Source of the DNA: Halorussus amylolyticus
Lineage (GTDB): Archaea > Halobacteriota > Halobacteria > Halobacteriales > Haladaptataceae
NCBI RefSeq assembly: GCF_004143485.2
Contig: NZ_ML974130.1
Coordinates: 594,363 to 658,362 of the forward strand
Reading direction: 5' to 3'
Length of the DNA stretch: 64,000 bases
Each line of letters opens with the position of its first letter. Position 1 is the first letter of the stretch. The notes beneath the pieces are model-generated. The model made no database searches. It had not been told where the DNA came from and saw nothing but the letters and a program-made list of their open reading frames with translations. Below are positions 38,786-46,613 of this stretch, in pieces. A program made the position numbers and the translations under genes.

Positions 38786-39768
38786 TGGTCGATAGGTCGT
38801 TGGTTTGTGGTGACTTCACCGGGTACATAGCTCGCTCGGAAGCTGTTCGTGAGGTCTTGAACGCCGTCACGAACCGTCCACCGCGGTTCGAATCCGGTCT
38901 CGGCGAGTCGGTCGAAGTTCACGTGATACGACGGACCGGGGTGTTCGTCTTCGAGGTACGTGATGTCGAGTCCGGCATCGACCTCCTCTCGAACTATCTC
39001 CGCGATATCTGCAATCTGGTAGTTCTCGTCGTTCGCGCCGACGTTGTACACCAACTCCGACCACGAATCTGGGTCGCACGCCGCGTTCTTGAACGCTCGC
39101 GCCGAGTCTTGTACGTGGATGAACGGCCGCCAGTTCGTTCCGTCGCCGTACACCGTGAGCGGGCGGTCCGTGAGCGCACGAAAGACGAAGTGATTGATCA
39201 CGAGATTGAACCTGATGCCGGGCGCGTAGCCGTAGTTCGTACTCATCCGCAGTGCCGTCCCGCGGAAGTCCCCGTCGGAAACGTACTCAGCGAGCAACTG
39301 CTCGGCTTCGTGCTTCGTCTCTGCGTAGGGGTTGAGCGGGTCGGGTTCGACCGACTCGTCGATGTCCGTACTGGTCGCTCGACCGTAATTGTTGCACGAC
39401 GAAGCGAACACGACGTTCTCGACATCAAACTTCGCGGCCGCAGTCAGCACGTTTCCGGTACCATCGAGGTTGATTGCGTACGTCTCCTCGCGGCGGTCGT
39501 GGGTGCTTCCCGCGCCCGTGACGGCCGCGAGGTGAACGACGGTATCGACGTTCCGCATCGCGTTCTCGACATCGCCGTACTTGCGAACGTCGCCTCGGCG
39601 GAAGTCCAGTCCCGAATCGGTCCCGACGCGAGCGCCGAACAGATTGCGAGGCGACCCGGTCGAGAGGTCGTCCAGAACTGTGACCCGCTCAACGCTGTCG
39701 TCGGCCTGCAATTTCGGAACGAGGACGCTCCCGATGTATCCACAGCCGCCTGTGACGAGGACGTTCAT
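38782..39768 (-). CDS. NAD-dependent sugar-nucleotide epimerase/dehydratase
   Basis: A 328-residue extended SDR with TGGCGYIGSVLVPKL, VVHLAAVTGAGST, the SSCNNYG motif and the catalytic NPYAETKHEAEQ. STNYGYAPGIRFN and PFIHVQDSARAF define the substrate half. It resembles UDP-glucose 4-epimerase/GDP-sugar epimerase types but no specific product is certain. It is the middle gene of the three-gene operon, six bases after the sulfoquinovose synthase homologue and overlapping the next epimerase. Confidence 0.88.
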   Translation of the reverse strand: MNVLVTGGCGYIGSVLVPKLQADDSVERVTVLDDLSTGSPRNLFGARVGTDSGLDFRRGDVRKYGDVENAMRNVDTVVHLAAVTGAGSTHDRREETYAINLDGTGNVLTAAAKFDVENVVFASSCNNYGRATSTDIDESVEPDPLNPYAETKHEAEQLLAEYVSDGDFRGTALRMSTNYGYAPGIRFNLVINHFVFRALTDRPLTVYGDGTNWRPFIHVQDSARAFKNAACDPDSWSELVYNVGANDENYQIADIAEIVREEVDAGLDITYLEDEHPGPSYHVNFDRLAETGFEPRWTVRDGVQDLTNSFRASYVPGEVTTNQRPIDQ

Positions 39769-39774
39769 GGGTGC

Positions 39775-40980
39775 TCAGTCGTCTGCTTCCGCCGCCGTCT
39801 GCTCGTTCTGCTCTTCGAGTACGCCGGGGAGGAATCTGTCCTCGTGGGCGGTAATCGTGTCCTCGTACTGTTCGAGCGTCTCGAAGATGTCGCGGACGCC
39901 CTCCTCGAAGGTCTGTGCCTGCTCGCCGATGAGACCCGCGTAATTGTCGTTCTCGATTTCCATCTTGTGGGTCTCGTCTTCGTCGCGGGGGTTCTCGAAG
40001 TGTTCCACGGCGACTTCGTAGTCGAATTCGGCGGCGACATCCGCGATGGTTTCAGCCACCTCGACGATGCTGATTGCGCGCGTCACCTGATTGTAGACCG
40101 CAAAGTCGTCTGGGCGCGTCTCGGGGTCGGCGAGCGCGAGTTGTGCGAGACCTTCCACGGCGTCTTCGAGGCTGATGAACGGCTTTCGCTGTTCCCCCTT
40201 GCCGTAGACGGTGACGGGGTAGCCAGCGACCGCCTGCGCGCAGAAGCGGTGGGCGACCGTCCCGAAGTAGTAATCGAAGTCGAACCGAGTCTTGAGGTGG
40301 TAGTCGCCCGCGCGGGTCTCTGCGGTTTCGGTCCCGTAGACGATTGCCGTCCGAACGTCGCTGACGGGGATGTCGAACTGCTTGTGCGCGAGTCGCATGT
40401 TCGCCGCGTCGTGGGACTTGGTGAGGTGGTACCAGCTACCCGCCATCGCCGGGAACGGAACCTCGTCGCGCTCGCCCTGATTCTCCATCGTCGCGCCACC
40501 CTCAGGGATGGGGAACTCCGGCGCACCGTAGACGCCAGTCGTCGTCGTCTCGATGAAGTGGGTGTCCGTGAGGTCGTGCTCTTCGAGGCCCCAGAGCAGA
40601 TTCCGCGTCGCTTGAAGATTGTTGTGCTGCGTGTAGTTCGCGCGCTCGCCGTTTATTTGCGAGTACGGTGCGGAGGGTTGTGCGGCGGCGTGAACGACGG
40701 TGTCGGGTTCATGGACCGCCAATAGTTCGTCCACGAAGCTCTTATCCGTGAGGTCGCCCTCGACGAACGAGAGATTTCGAGTTCCGAGACGCGACTTTGC
40801 GGCACCGATTCGCTCGTCCATCGGTCGAATCGGGACTGCACTCGTACTTCCGATTTCGCCGACCCACTCCCGGCGACCGAAGTTATCGACTAGAACTACG
40901 CGGTCGTCCGTGCGGTCGGCGATACGGAGTGCGGTGGGCCATCCGAGGTATCCGTCGGCTCCCGTCACAAGGGTTGTCAT
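39775..40980 (-). CDS. UDP-sulfoquinovose synthase homologue (SQD1/Agl3 type)
   Basis: A 401-residue extended SDR. GADGYLGWPTALRI, the diagnostic HAAAQPSAPYSQ, TTTTGVYG and WYHLTKSHDAAN (Tyr and Lys) match the SQD1/SqdB/Agl3 group, which condenses UDP-glucose with sulfite to UDP-sulfoquinovose. The last 15 residues are a glutamate-rich tail. It is first in the operon with two epimerases. Sulfonated or sulfated sugars on haloarchaeal and Sulfolobus glycans make this role plausible, and a non-sulfonating 4,6-dehydratase-like activity is the alternative. Confidence 0.82.
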   Translation of the reverse strand: MTTLVTGADGYLGWPTALRIADRTDDRVVLVDNFGRREWVGEIGSTSAVPIRPMDERIGAAKSRLGTRNLSFVEGDLTDKSFVDELLAVHEPDTVVHAAAQPSAPYSQINGERANYTQHNNLQATRNLLWGLEEHDLTDTHFIETTTTGVYGAPEFPIPEGGATMENQGERDEVPFPAMAGSWYHLTKSHDAANMRLAHKQFDIPVSDVRTAIVYGTETAETRAGDYHLKTRFDFDYYFGTVAHRFCAQAVAGYPVTVYGKGEQRKPFISLEDAVEGLAQLALADPETRPDDFAVYNQVTRAISIVEVAETIADVAAEFDYEVAVEHFENPRDEDETHKMEIENDNYAGLIGEQAQTFEEGVRDIFETLEQYEDTITAHEDRFLPGVLEEQNEQTAAEADD

Positions 40981-41118
40981 GAGTTACTCAGATTGCGAGT
41001 AACCTACGTGAAAAGTATTGTTATTTGCACTTGAACCAAGCTAACGACGAGTCGTTCTAACAAGGATTCCCGTTCCAGTGGTAGTTCCCCGTCAAAATAT
41101 GCGCGTCCTGAACGACAC

Positions 41119-41240
41119 CGTTAGTCGTCTTCTCTCTGTTCGCTCAACCGCTCTGCGATCTCGATGCAACCGTCTCCATCGGCTAGACAGGATAGATGAT
41201 CCGTTTGGTCGTCTTTCTCAGTTGTTTTGGAGTTACTCAT
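41119..41240 (-). CDS. Very small acidic protein gene, possibly frameshifted
   Basis: Reading the minus strand from the ATG at 41240 gives a short acidic start, then DHLSCLADGDGCIE. A second frame ending at the TAA at 41119-41121 gives EIAERLSEQREDD. Joined, they look like the small haloarchaeal acidic proteins with a D-G-x-G-C-x-E-I-x-E-x-L-S-E-x-R core that I know from memory. By my count the span is 122 bases, so the two parts are out of frame by two bases near 41160, in a TC-rich run. I could not recheck this by computation. The rest of the 379-base spacer (40981-41359) shows nothing else. Confidence 0.4.
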
Positions 41241-41359
41241 GTCTTGAGTAACTCGCCTCAGTGAAGGGTTATTAATGTTTCGGAACTGATGATAAGCCTC
41301 ATTCGCGACGATTGTATCGAACAGCGTTGAAACGACATAACTCGGTCACAACCTGAATA

Positions 41360-41596
41360 ATGCTCTACGATTCCTATCGATGTCCCGCGGAGAACGCCCT
41401 CGAGGCGGTGCCGACAGGTGCCATCGCCTACTGCCCCCGAGGCAACGCGCTCTGTCTATTCTGGGGTCCAACGCCCGTGAGCACCGACGACCGACCCCGC
41501 GCCGCTTCTCCGGTGAACGTGGTCGCAGAGATCGACGACATCGCGCCGCTCACAGAGACAGTCGGTGGCGGACGTGTTCGCATCGAGCGCGGATAA
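41360..41596 (+). CDS. Cyclophilin-like fold protein (TM1367-type), short
   Basis: A 78-residue protein. GNALCLFWGPTPVST followed by RAASPVNVVAEIDDI matches the core of the TM1367-like cyclophilin fold domain, whose members are commonly about 120 residues. Here the N-terminal 20-40 residues of the domain are missing or replaced by YRCPAENALEA, and no upstream frame supplies them. It is either a natural short variant or 5'-truncated. The function is unknown; it faces the convergent VOC gene. Confidence 0.7.
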   Translation: MLYDSYRCPAENALEAVPTGAIAYCPRGNALCLFWGPTPVSTDDRPRAASPVNVVAEIDDIAPLTETVGGGRVRIERG

Positions 41597-41639
41597 TGGC
41601 CACCATCCCTCGGAGAATCAGCCGCAACCGTTAATCTGC

Positions 41640-42014
41640 TCACCCGAGGTCCTCGACCAACTCCACGACGTACCCGTCAGGCCCTGCCAGAAACGCTACC
41701 CGCGCATCAGCAGCGTCGATGGTCGTCGGCGGCTCCACCACGTCACAATCGGTCGCGTCGACGATTCGCTCGAACTCAGCGTCCGTATCGTTAACGGACA
41801 CCGCCACGTGGTCGAGTCTCGAACGGTCCGTCTCAGGAACTTCCCGGTCGGGGTCGTAGCGAAGTTGGATTTCGCCGCGGTCGCCACCGACGTAGACGTT
41901 CTCGACGCCGTCGAGGGTGAACGACCAGTTCTCCGAGAGTCCGACGCCGTCGACGAAGAACTCGCGGGCTCCTTCCATGTCTGACACCCAGATAGCCGCG
42001 TGGATAACATCCAT
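41640..42014 (-). CDS. VOC family (glyoxalase/bleomycin-resistance fold) protein
   Basis: A 124-residue single VOC module pair. It starts MDVIHAAIWVSDMEGARE with the metal-site His in HAAIWV, has LDHVAVSVND in the second half and FLAGPDGYVVELVEDLG at the end with the final Glu. These are the beta-alpha-beta-beta-beta repeats of lactoylglutathione lyase-like proteins. The substrate is not deducible. The ATG at 42014 is preferred to one 36 bases upstream because the family begins at the V-x-H-A/x-I strand. Confidence 0.85.
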   Translation of the reverse strand: MDVIHAAIWVSDMEGAREFFVDGVGLSENWSFTLDGVENVYVGGDRGEIQLRYDPDREVPETDRSRLDHVAVSVNDTDAEFERIVDATDCDVVEPPTTIDAADARVAFLAGPDGYVVELVEDLG

Positions 42015-42110
42015 ACGACGGCCACAGGCTGGAGGGTAGTAAATCCTCACTCCGAGGCGGAAGACGGCCCGTACGAAAAATCACTCTTCCAACAAAATAG
42101 ACACCTCCCC

Positions 42111-43229
42111 CTACTCGTCCTCCAACAGCGCCTCGTCGCCGTACTGCTCGCGCAGCGAGCGCAGATACGCTCGCTGGTCGTGAAGCCGGTCGGTCGGCTC
42201 GGCGTACGTATCCTCGAACATATCGTCCGGGTCGGCATCGTACGCCTCGAATCGTTCAACAGCCTCCGCAAGCTCGGCCTCGATTTCGTCGTCCATCGCG
42301 CTCACTCGGTCGTCGTCGAGCCGACCCGTGTCCCGAAGAAACGTCTCGAACCGGTCGAGCGGGTCGCGCTGTCGCCAGCGTTCGACCTCCTCGTCGTCGC
42401 GGTACACTGAGGGGTCGTCGGCGGTGGTGTGGGCACCGAATCGGTACTGGACCGCCTCGATGAGCGTCGGTCGCGGGCGGTCGCCAGCCGTCTCCCGCGC
42501 CTTCTCGCGGGCGGCCCGCGTCACCACGTACGTCGCGAGCGGGTCCATGCCGTCCACCTGCACGCCCTCGAAGCCGTACGCCTGAGCTTTCTGAGCGAAG
42601 GTCTCGCTCGCGGTCTGGCGCTCGCGCGGGACCGAGATGGCCCACTGATTGTTGTTGCAGACGAACACCGCCGGAACGTCGTACACGCCCGCGAAGTTGA
42701 GCGCCTCGTGGAAGTCGCCCTCACTGGTCGCGCCGTCACCGAAGTGCGCGACCGTCACGCGGTCGTCGCCCCGAAGTTTCGCGGCCCACGCGAGTCCGAC
42801 CGCGTGGGGAAGGTGGTCGCCGATGGTGATGTTGAGCGGGAAGACGTTGATGTCGGCGAGCGCCGCGTTTCCGCGTTCGTGACCGGCCCAGTAGAGTAAG
42901 TACTCCCACGGGAATCCTCGGGCGACGACGGCTCCGTGCTCGCGGTACTGATAGGAGATGATATCCTCGTCGGCGAGTGCGTACGTCGAGCCGATTTGAG
43001 ACCCTTCCTGACCGGCGAGCGAGGCGAACGTTCCCAGTCGGCCCTGGCGCTGGAGGCTAATCGCGCGCTCGTCGAGCCGTCGGCAGAACCGCATGTCGCG
43101 GTACATCGACACGAACGTCTCGTCGTCGAGGTCCGGCACGAGGTCGGGGGCGACGACGCGACCGTCGGAGTCGAGCACCTGAATTCGGTCGTCCGGCGGA
43201 CGCGATAGCAGTTCGTCTGTGTGCGTCAT
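42111..43229 (-). CDS. 2-oxoacid (pyruvate-type) dehydrogenase E1, alpha subunit, unlinked
   Basis: A 372-residue ThDP subunit. Its motif GDGATSEGDFHEALNFAG...NNNQWAIS is canonical, and the C-terminal RFGAHTTADDPSVYR is typical of pyruvate or branched-chain E1-alpha. I begin at MTHTDELLSRPPDD (ATG 43229), because the 13 residues before it are not family-like. No beta, E2 or E3 gene adjoins it, unlike the operon at 12.9-15.2 kb. It may pair with subunits elsewhere in the genome. Confidence 0.9.
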   Translation of the reverse strand: MTHTDELLSRPPDDRIQVLDSDGRVVAPDLVPDLDDETFVSMYRDMRFCRRLDERAISLQRQGRLGTFASLAGQEGSQIGSTYALADEDIISYQYREHGAVVARGFPWEYLLYWAGHERGNAALADINVFPLNITIGDHLPHAVGLAWAAKLRGDDRVTVAHFGDGATSEGDFHEALNFAGVYDVPAVFVCNNNQWAISVPRERQTASETFAQKAQAYGFEGVQVDGMDPLATYVVTRAAREKARETAGDRPRPTLIEAVQYRFGAHTTADDPSVYRDDEEVERWRQRDPLDRFETFLRDTGRLDDDRVSAMDDEIEAELAEAVERFEAYDADPDDMFEDTYAEPTDRLHDQRAYLRSLREQYGDEALLEDE

Positions 43230-43460
43230 TCGATACCGGTCATATCGGAGACCGAGTACAAGAAACACGGGGTGGTGGCAGGCCGCGTCCGTCTCCTACT
43301 TGTCGCCTCTCGAAACGAACGTAGCAACGTGGACATCTCAGGGCACGTGTACGCAATGTGAAACCGAGGAGATCCTCGACCAAGCTCTGCACGAGTGATG
43401 TTCGAGAAACACAACAGTTTAGCGACTGCCCTTTCGAAACTCCCAAACACGTCACCATCC

Positions 43461-43958
43461 ATGCCTCTCATCGACGACAAGGGCCGAATCTTCGGCACCG
43501 TCAACATCATCGACGCGCTCGTCGTCCTGCTCGTCCTCGCGGTCGCCGCTGCGGGCGCGGCGTTCGTCCTCGGTACGGGCGACCAACCGAATACAAGCTC
43601 AGCGACTGACGAACCAATCAACACCACCACATCCATCACCTTCGAAATCACGGGCGTCCAGCCCTACGTCGCCGATGCGATTCCCGAAGGCGAAATCGAC
43701 TCGGACACCATCGACGCTGTCGAGAGCAAGTCCACAGAATCCAGCAAAGTCGTGGTCGAGGACGAAAACGGCGAACTCCACGAGCGCGAACACCCCCAGA
43801 AGCGAACCGTCACCCTCGAACTCGCGCTCAACACGACCGAGACAGATGGAGACATTCTGTACGAGGACGAACCGCTCGAAATCGGCCGCGAACTGAGCCT
43901 CGACCTCGGCCACGTTACCGTCGAGGGAACCGTCACGAAACTCCAGTCCGATAGCTGA
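43461..43958 (+). CDS. DUF4330 family membrane-anchored protein
   Basis: A 165-residue protein. The first 40 residues hold DDKGRIFGTVNIIDALVVLL, the N-terminal DUF4330 signature, leading into one transmembrane helix, with the rest exposed and acidic. Its function is unknown. The ATG at 43461 is favoured over an earlier one because the family opens with the LIDDKGR-type stretch. Its TGA overlaps the next gene's ATG (TGATG). Confidence 0.85.
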   Translation: MPLIDDKGRIFGTVNIIDALVVLLVLAVAAAGAAFVLGTGDQPNTSSATDEPINTTTSITFEITGVQPYVADAIPEGEIDSDTIDAVESKSTESSKVVVEDENGELHEREHPQKRTVTLELALNTTETDGDILYEDEPLEIGRELSLDLGHVTVEGTVTKLQSDS

Positions 43959-44437
43959 TGTCCACCGAACAGTCCACTCGGAGCTACGCGGACCACTCGG
44001 CAATCGTCGCCTTCGTTAGGGGCGCATCTTCTCAGCTCCGCGCGTGGGTCGCCGCATCGTGGTTCGTCCGACTCGGTGCGGCCCTCGGACGCCGATTCGA
44101 CGTTGCGACCGAAACCTCACGACTCGTTGGGGCGTTCCGAATGCTCGAACGCTGGATTCGCCACTCCTTCGTCTACCGCTGGCTCACGAAGGAACCCGAC
44201 CCGGACGTGATCGTTATCGACCTCCGCGAGACGCACACGGTCGGACCCTTCATCGCGGTCCTTGACAGACTTGCCCCGCTCGTCGAACGTATCTGGCTCG
44301 GGTCGCTCGTCCGCCGAGCGACCGAACGCGTCAAAGCCGCACCGGTTTGGACGTGGGTCGCCGACTCTCGAACCGTGAGTCTACTCGCGGCCGCGCTCGA
44401 GCCGCCGAGGTCGCCTGAGGAGCACGGTCGGGAGTAA
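43958..44437 (+). CDS. Unknown protein paired with the DUF4330 gene
   Basis: A 159-residue protein I do not recognise. It is rich in Arg, Ala and Trp with several amphipathic or weakly hydrophobic segments (SQLRAWVAASWFVRLGAALG, VIVIDLRETHTVGPFIAVLD) and no catalytic motif. It has the GC and codon character of its neighbours. One-base overlap with the DUF4330 gene implies coupled expression and probably a shared membrane process. Confidence 0.7.
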   Translation: MSTEQSTRSYADHSAIVAFVRGASSQLRAWVAASWFVRLGAALGRRFDVATETSRLVGAFRMLERWIRHSFVYRWLTKEPDPDVIVIDLRETHTVGPFIAVLDRLAPLVERIWLGSLVRRATERVKAAPVWTWVADSRTVSLLAAALEPPRSPEEHGRE

Positions 44438-44529
44438 CTCGCGTTCTACGCCTCTATGTTCGAACGCTCGGCAGAGTAATTGTGATGTAGAGGCGTATCG
44501 GTACTTCATCTCCTCTATCGTCCCCGAAT

Positions 44530-45795
44530 TCACCGTTCCGAAACCAACACTGACAACACGGCCGTAACCGCGCCCACACCGGCCAACAGGAAGAACGCCT
44601 CGTCGAAGTAGTCCGCGTCCGCCAACACGCCCATGACGGTTGGACTCCCCGCACCCACCAGCATGTAGCCCGTCCGCAGTGCTCCCAACCCAGTGCCCTG
44701 AATCTCGTCGGGGAACGAATCGGTGAGGTACGTGAGCGTGACGGTCCCGTACCCGAGAATGCTGCTCGCGAGCGCGGTCACGGCGACCACTCCCGCGAAC
44801 CCATCGACCAGCGGAAGCAAAAACAGCGCGGCGGTCATCGACACCAGCAGGACCGGGAGCACTTTTCGAACCCCGCGAGCGTCGTAGGCCGACCCAGCGA
44901 CCGGCTTGACGACGATACCCAGTGCAAAGAATCCGCCGAACAGGACCGTCGCCGTCGTCGGCGCGACCCCCTTCACTTCCACGAGGTACGTCGGATAGAA
45001 TCCCGTGAACGCCTGCCAGATGCAGTAGCTCAGCGTTTGAATGGCGATGACGAGTAGCACCGGCCGACGCCACATCGACTCGCCCATTCGGCGAAGCGTA
45101 CTGAGGAAGCCGTTTGGTTCCGACTCGCCGTTTTCGTTCGACTCGCTTTCTTCCACCTCACTCTCGTCTGCTTCGGAACGATTCCCGTCGCCCGGAACCA
45201 CGACGTAGATGCCGACCGCTGCGAGGGCGAACAGCGGAATCGCGAGTCCGAAGCCGAACTGCCACGCGAGCGCGACCGCGAGCGCGCCGGCGGCCGGCGG
45301 GAGCAGACTGTTCCCCAAGTCCCCGGCGGCCATCGTCAGGCCGATTGCCGTCCCGCCGCGCTCGGGATACGTCGTCGTCAGGATGGTGAATCGCGCAACA
45401 CCGTACAGCGCGGTCGCGAACCCGAACAGAATCGTCGCGCCGAACAGCACGCCGATCGAGTCTGCGACGACGACGAATGCCAGCGCGAGCGCGGAGACGC
45501 CGGTGCTCACGACCAAAATTCGCCCGCCTCCGAGCCAGTCGTCGAGTATCCCGCCGGGAAGTTGGCCGAGCGCGTACGCCACCCAGAGGGCGGTGATGAG
45601 CATCCCCGCAGTCGTCAGGTCGAGTCCGTAGGCGTCTCGCAACTGGGGCAGTACCGCGGGGTAAATCATCCGGACGCCCAGCGAGAGGAACCACCCACCT
45701 GCGACGGCGGCGAGCACTGGCCCGCGACCGCCGCTCCAGAGTTCGCTTCCCAGACGGCGAAGGCTTCCGAGTCGGTCGGCGACACGTATCGGCAT
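44530..45795 (-). CDS. Major facilitator superfamily transporter
   Basis: A 421-residue carrier with 12 predicted helices. The loop after helix 2 reads GQLPGGILDDWLGGGR, close to the MFS G-x-x-x-D-R/W-G-R/G-x-R signature. The central cytoplasmic loop (about 200-235) is a strongly acidic Glu/Ser/Asn stretch typical of halophiles. The substrate cannot be inferred; neighbours are unrelated. Confidence 0.9.
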   Translation of the reverse strand: MPIRVADRLGSLRRLGSELWSGGRGPVLAAVAGGWFLSLGVRMIYPAVLPQLRDAYGLDLTTAGMLITALWVAYALGQLPGGILDDWLGGGRILVVSTGVSALALAFVVVADSIGVLFGATILFGFATALYGVARFTILTTTYPERGGTAIGLTMAAGDLGNSLLPPAAGALAVALAWQFGFGLAIPLFALAAVGIYVVVPGDGNRSEADESEVEESESNENGESEPNGFLSTLRRMGESMWRRPVLLVIAIQTLSYCIWQAFTGFYPTYLVEVKGVAPTTATVLFGGFFALGIVVKPVAGSAYDARGVRKVLPVLLVSMTAALFLLPLVDGFAGVVAVTALASSILGYGTVTLTYLTDSFPDEIQGTGLGALRTGYMLVGAGSPTVMGVLADADYFDEAFFLLAGVGAVTAVLSVLVSER

Positions 45796-45942
45796 ACGAG
45801 AGATTACTCCATTCCGGTCTCCGAGTTTCGAACGGTAAAACCCCGTCTTTGAGGCAAGGAAAGCGGAGCCTTTTCAACGAAACCTCCGGGTTCGGATTTA
45901 TCTGCGCTCACCCTCTGACAGGGGAAACACTCATATTCTCGC

Positions 45943-45958
45943 GTATACAAATGTATAC
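45943..45958. promoter_or_regulatory. Candidate VapB operator overlapping the start region
   Basis: Two GTATAC hexamers, each itself a palindrome, flank AAAT and end two bases before the vapB-like ATG. Ribbon-helix-helix antitoxins usually repress their own operon by binding such inverted hexamers. Confidence 0.5.
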
Positions 45959-45960
45959 AG

Positions 45961-46194
45961 ATGAGTACGGAGTACAAAAGCGTTCGACTCACAGAAGATG
46001 CGTACAAAACTCTCGAAAGGCGCAAGCACGACGACGAGACGTTCTCGGAGGCCGTCGAACGATTAGCTAGCGAACGACCGATTAGCGACCTTGCTGGTCT
46101 CTTCACCGACGACGAGGTTTCGGAGATTCGAAGTGCGCGAGCGAGGAGTTACGAAACGTACGCCGACCGACGAACGCAGGAGCACGACAAGTGA
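45961..46194 (+). CDS. vapB: VapB-like ribbon-helix-helix antitoxin
   Basis: A 77-residue protein. EYKSVRLTEDAYKTLERRK is the ribbon-helix-helix DNA-binding region, and the rest (SEAVERLASERPISDLAGL...DDEVSEIR) is the toxin-neutralising tail seen in archaeal VapB-type antitoxins. Its TGA lies within the GTGA that starts the toxin gene. It should repress the operon and block the PIN toxin. Confidence 0.85.
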   Translation: MSTEYKSVRLTEDAYKTLERRKHDDETFSEAVERLASERPISDLAGLFTDDEVSEIRSARARSYETYADRRTQEHDK

Positions 46195-46586
46195 TACTCG
46201 ACACATCGTTCGTCGAAGATATCGCACGTCAAGACTCGGACGCGCTCACGAAGGCGGACACTCTCGCCCGCGAAGGTATCCCCGAACGTCTCTCCGTGAT
46301 GACGCTCTACGAACTGTACTGGGGTGTCGGGTACGTCGATACGCCTCAGCGGGAGAAAGACGCGGTCGACGCTGTACTAGAAACGAAAGAAATCTACGAT
46401 GTTACTCCCGAAATCGCGCGAAAAGCGGGCCGCATTGCTGGCCACCTATCGAGCGACGGACGCCCGTTGAACGACCCCGGTGACGAGATTATCGGAGCGA
46501 CAGGCGTCGTTCACGACGAGTCCGTACTCACGAAAAACGTCGACCACTTCGAGCGAATTCCCGGTCTGGAAGTCGAAACGTACTGA
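46191..46586 (+). CDS. vapC: VapC-like PIN-domain ribonuclease toxin
   Basis: A 131-residue PIN domain beginning with a GTG that overlaps the antitoxin stop. The acidic metal ligands are visible: Asp4 in MILDTSF, the Glu of MTLYELYWG, and the Asp of NDPGDEIIGAT and of NVDHFERI. VapC toxins cut tRNA or rRNA when free of antitoxin. Length and order match the antitoxin-toxin pairs of archaea. Confidence 0.9.
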   Translation: MILDTSFVEDIARQDSDALTKADTLAREGIPERLSVMTLYELYWGVGYVDTPQREKDAVDAVLETKEIYDVTPEIARKAGRIAGHLSSDGRPLNDPGDEIIGATGVVHDESVLTKNVDHFERIPGLEVETY

Positions 46587-46613
46587 CTGAGTCGTGAATC
46601 TCAACTCAGTGGC

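Noticed and set aside
38884-38896. GGTTCGAATCC, a tRNA T-loop-like string
   Set aside because: It lies inside the epimerase coding sequence (FEPRW region), and no acceptor stem, D-arm or anticodon arm can be folded around it.
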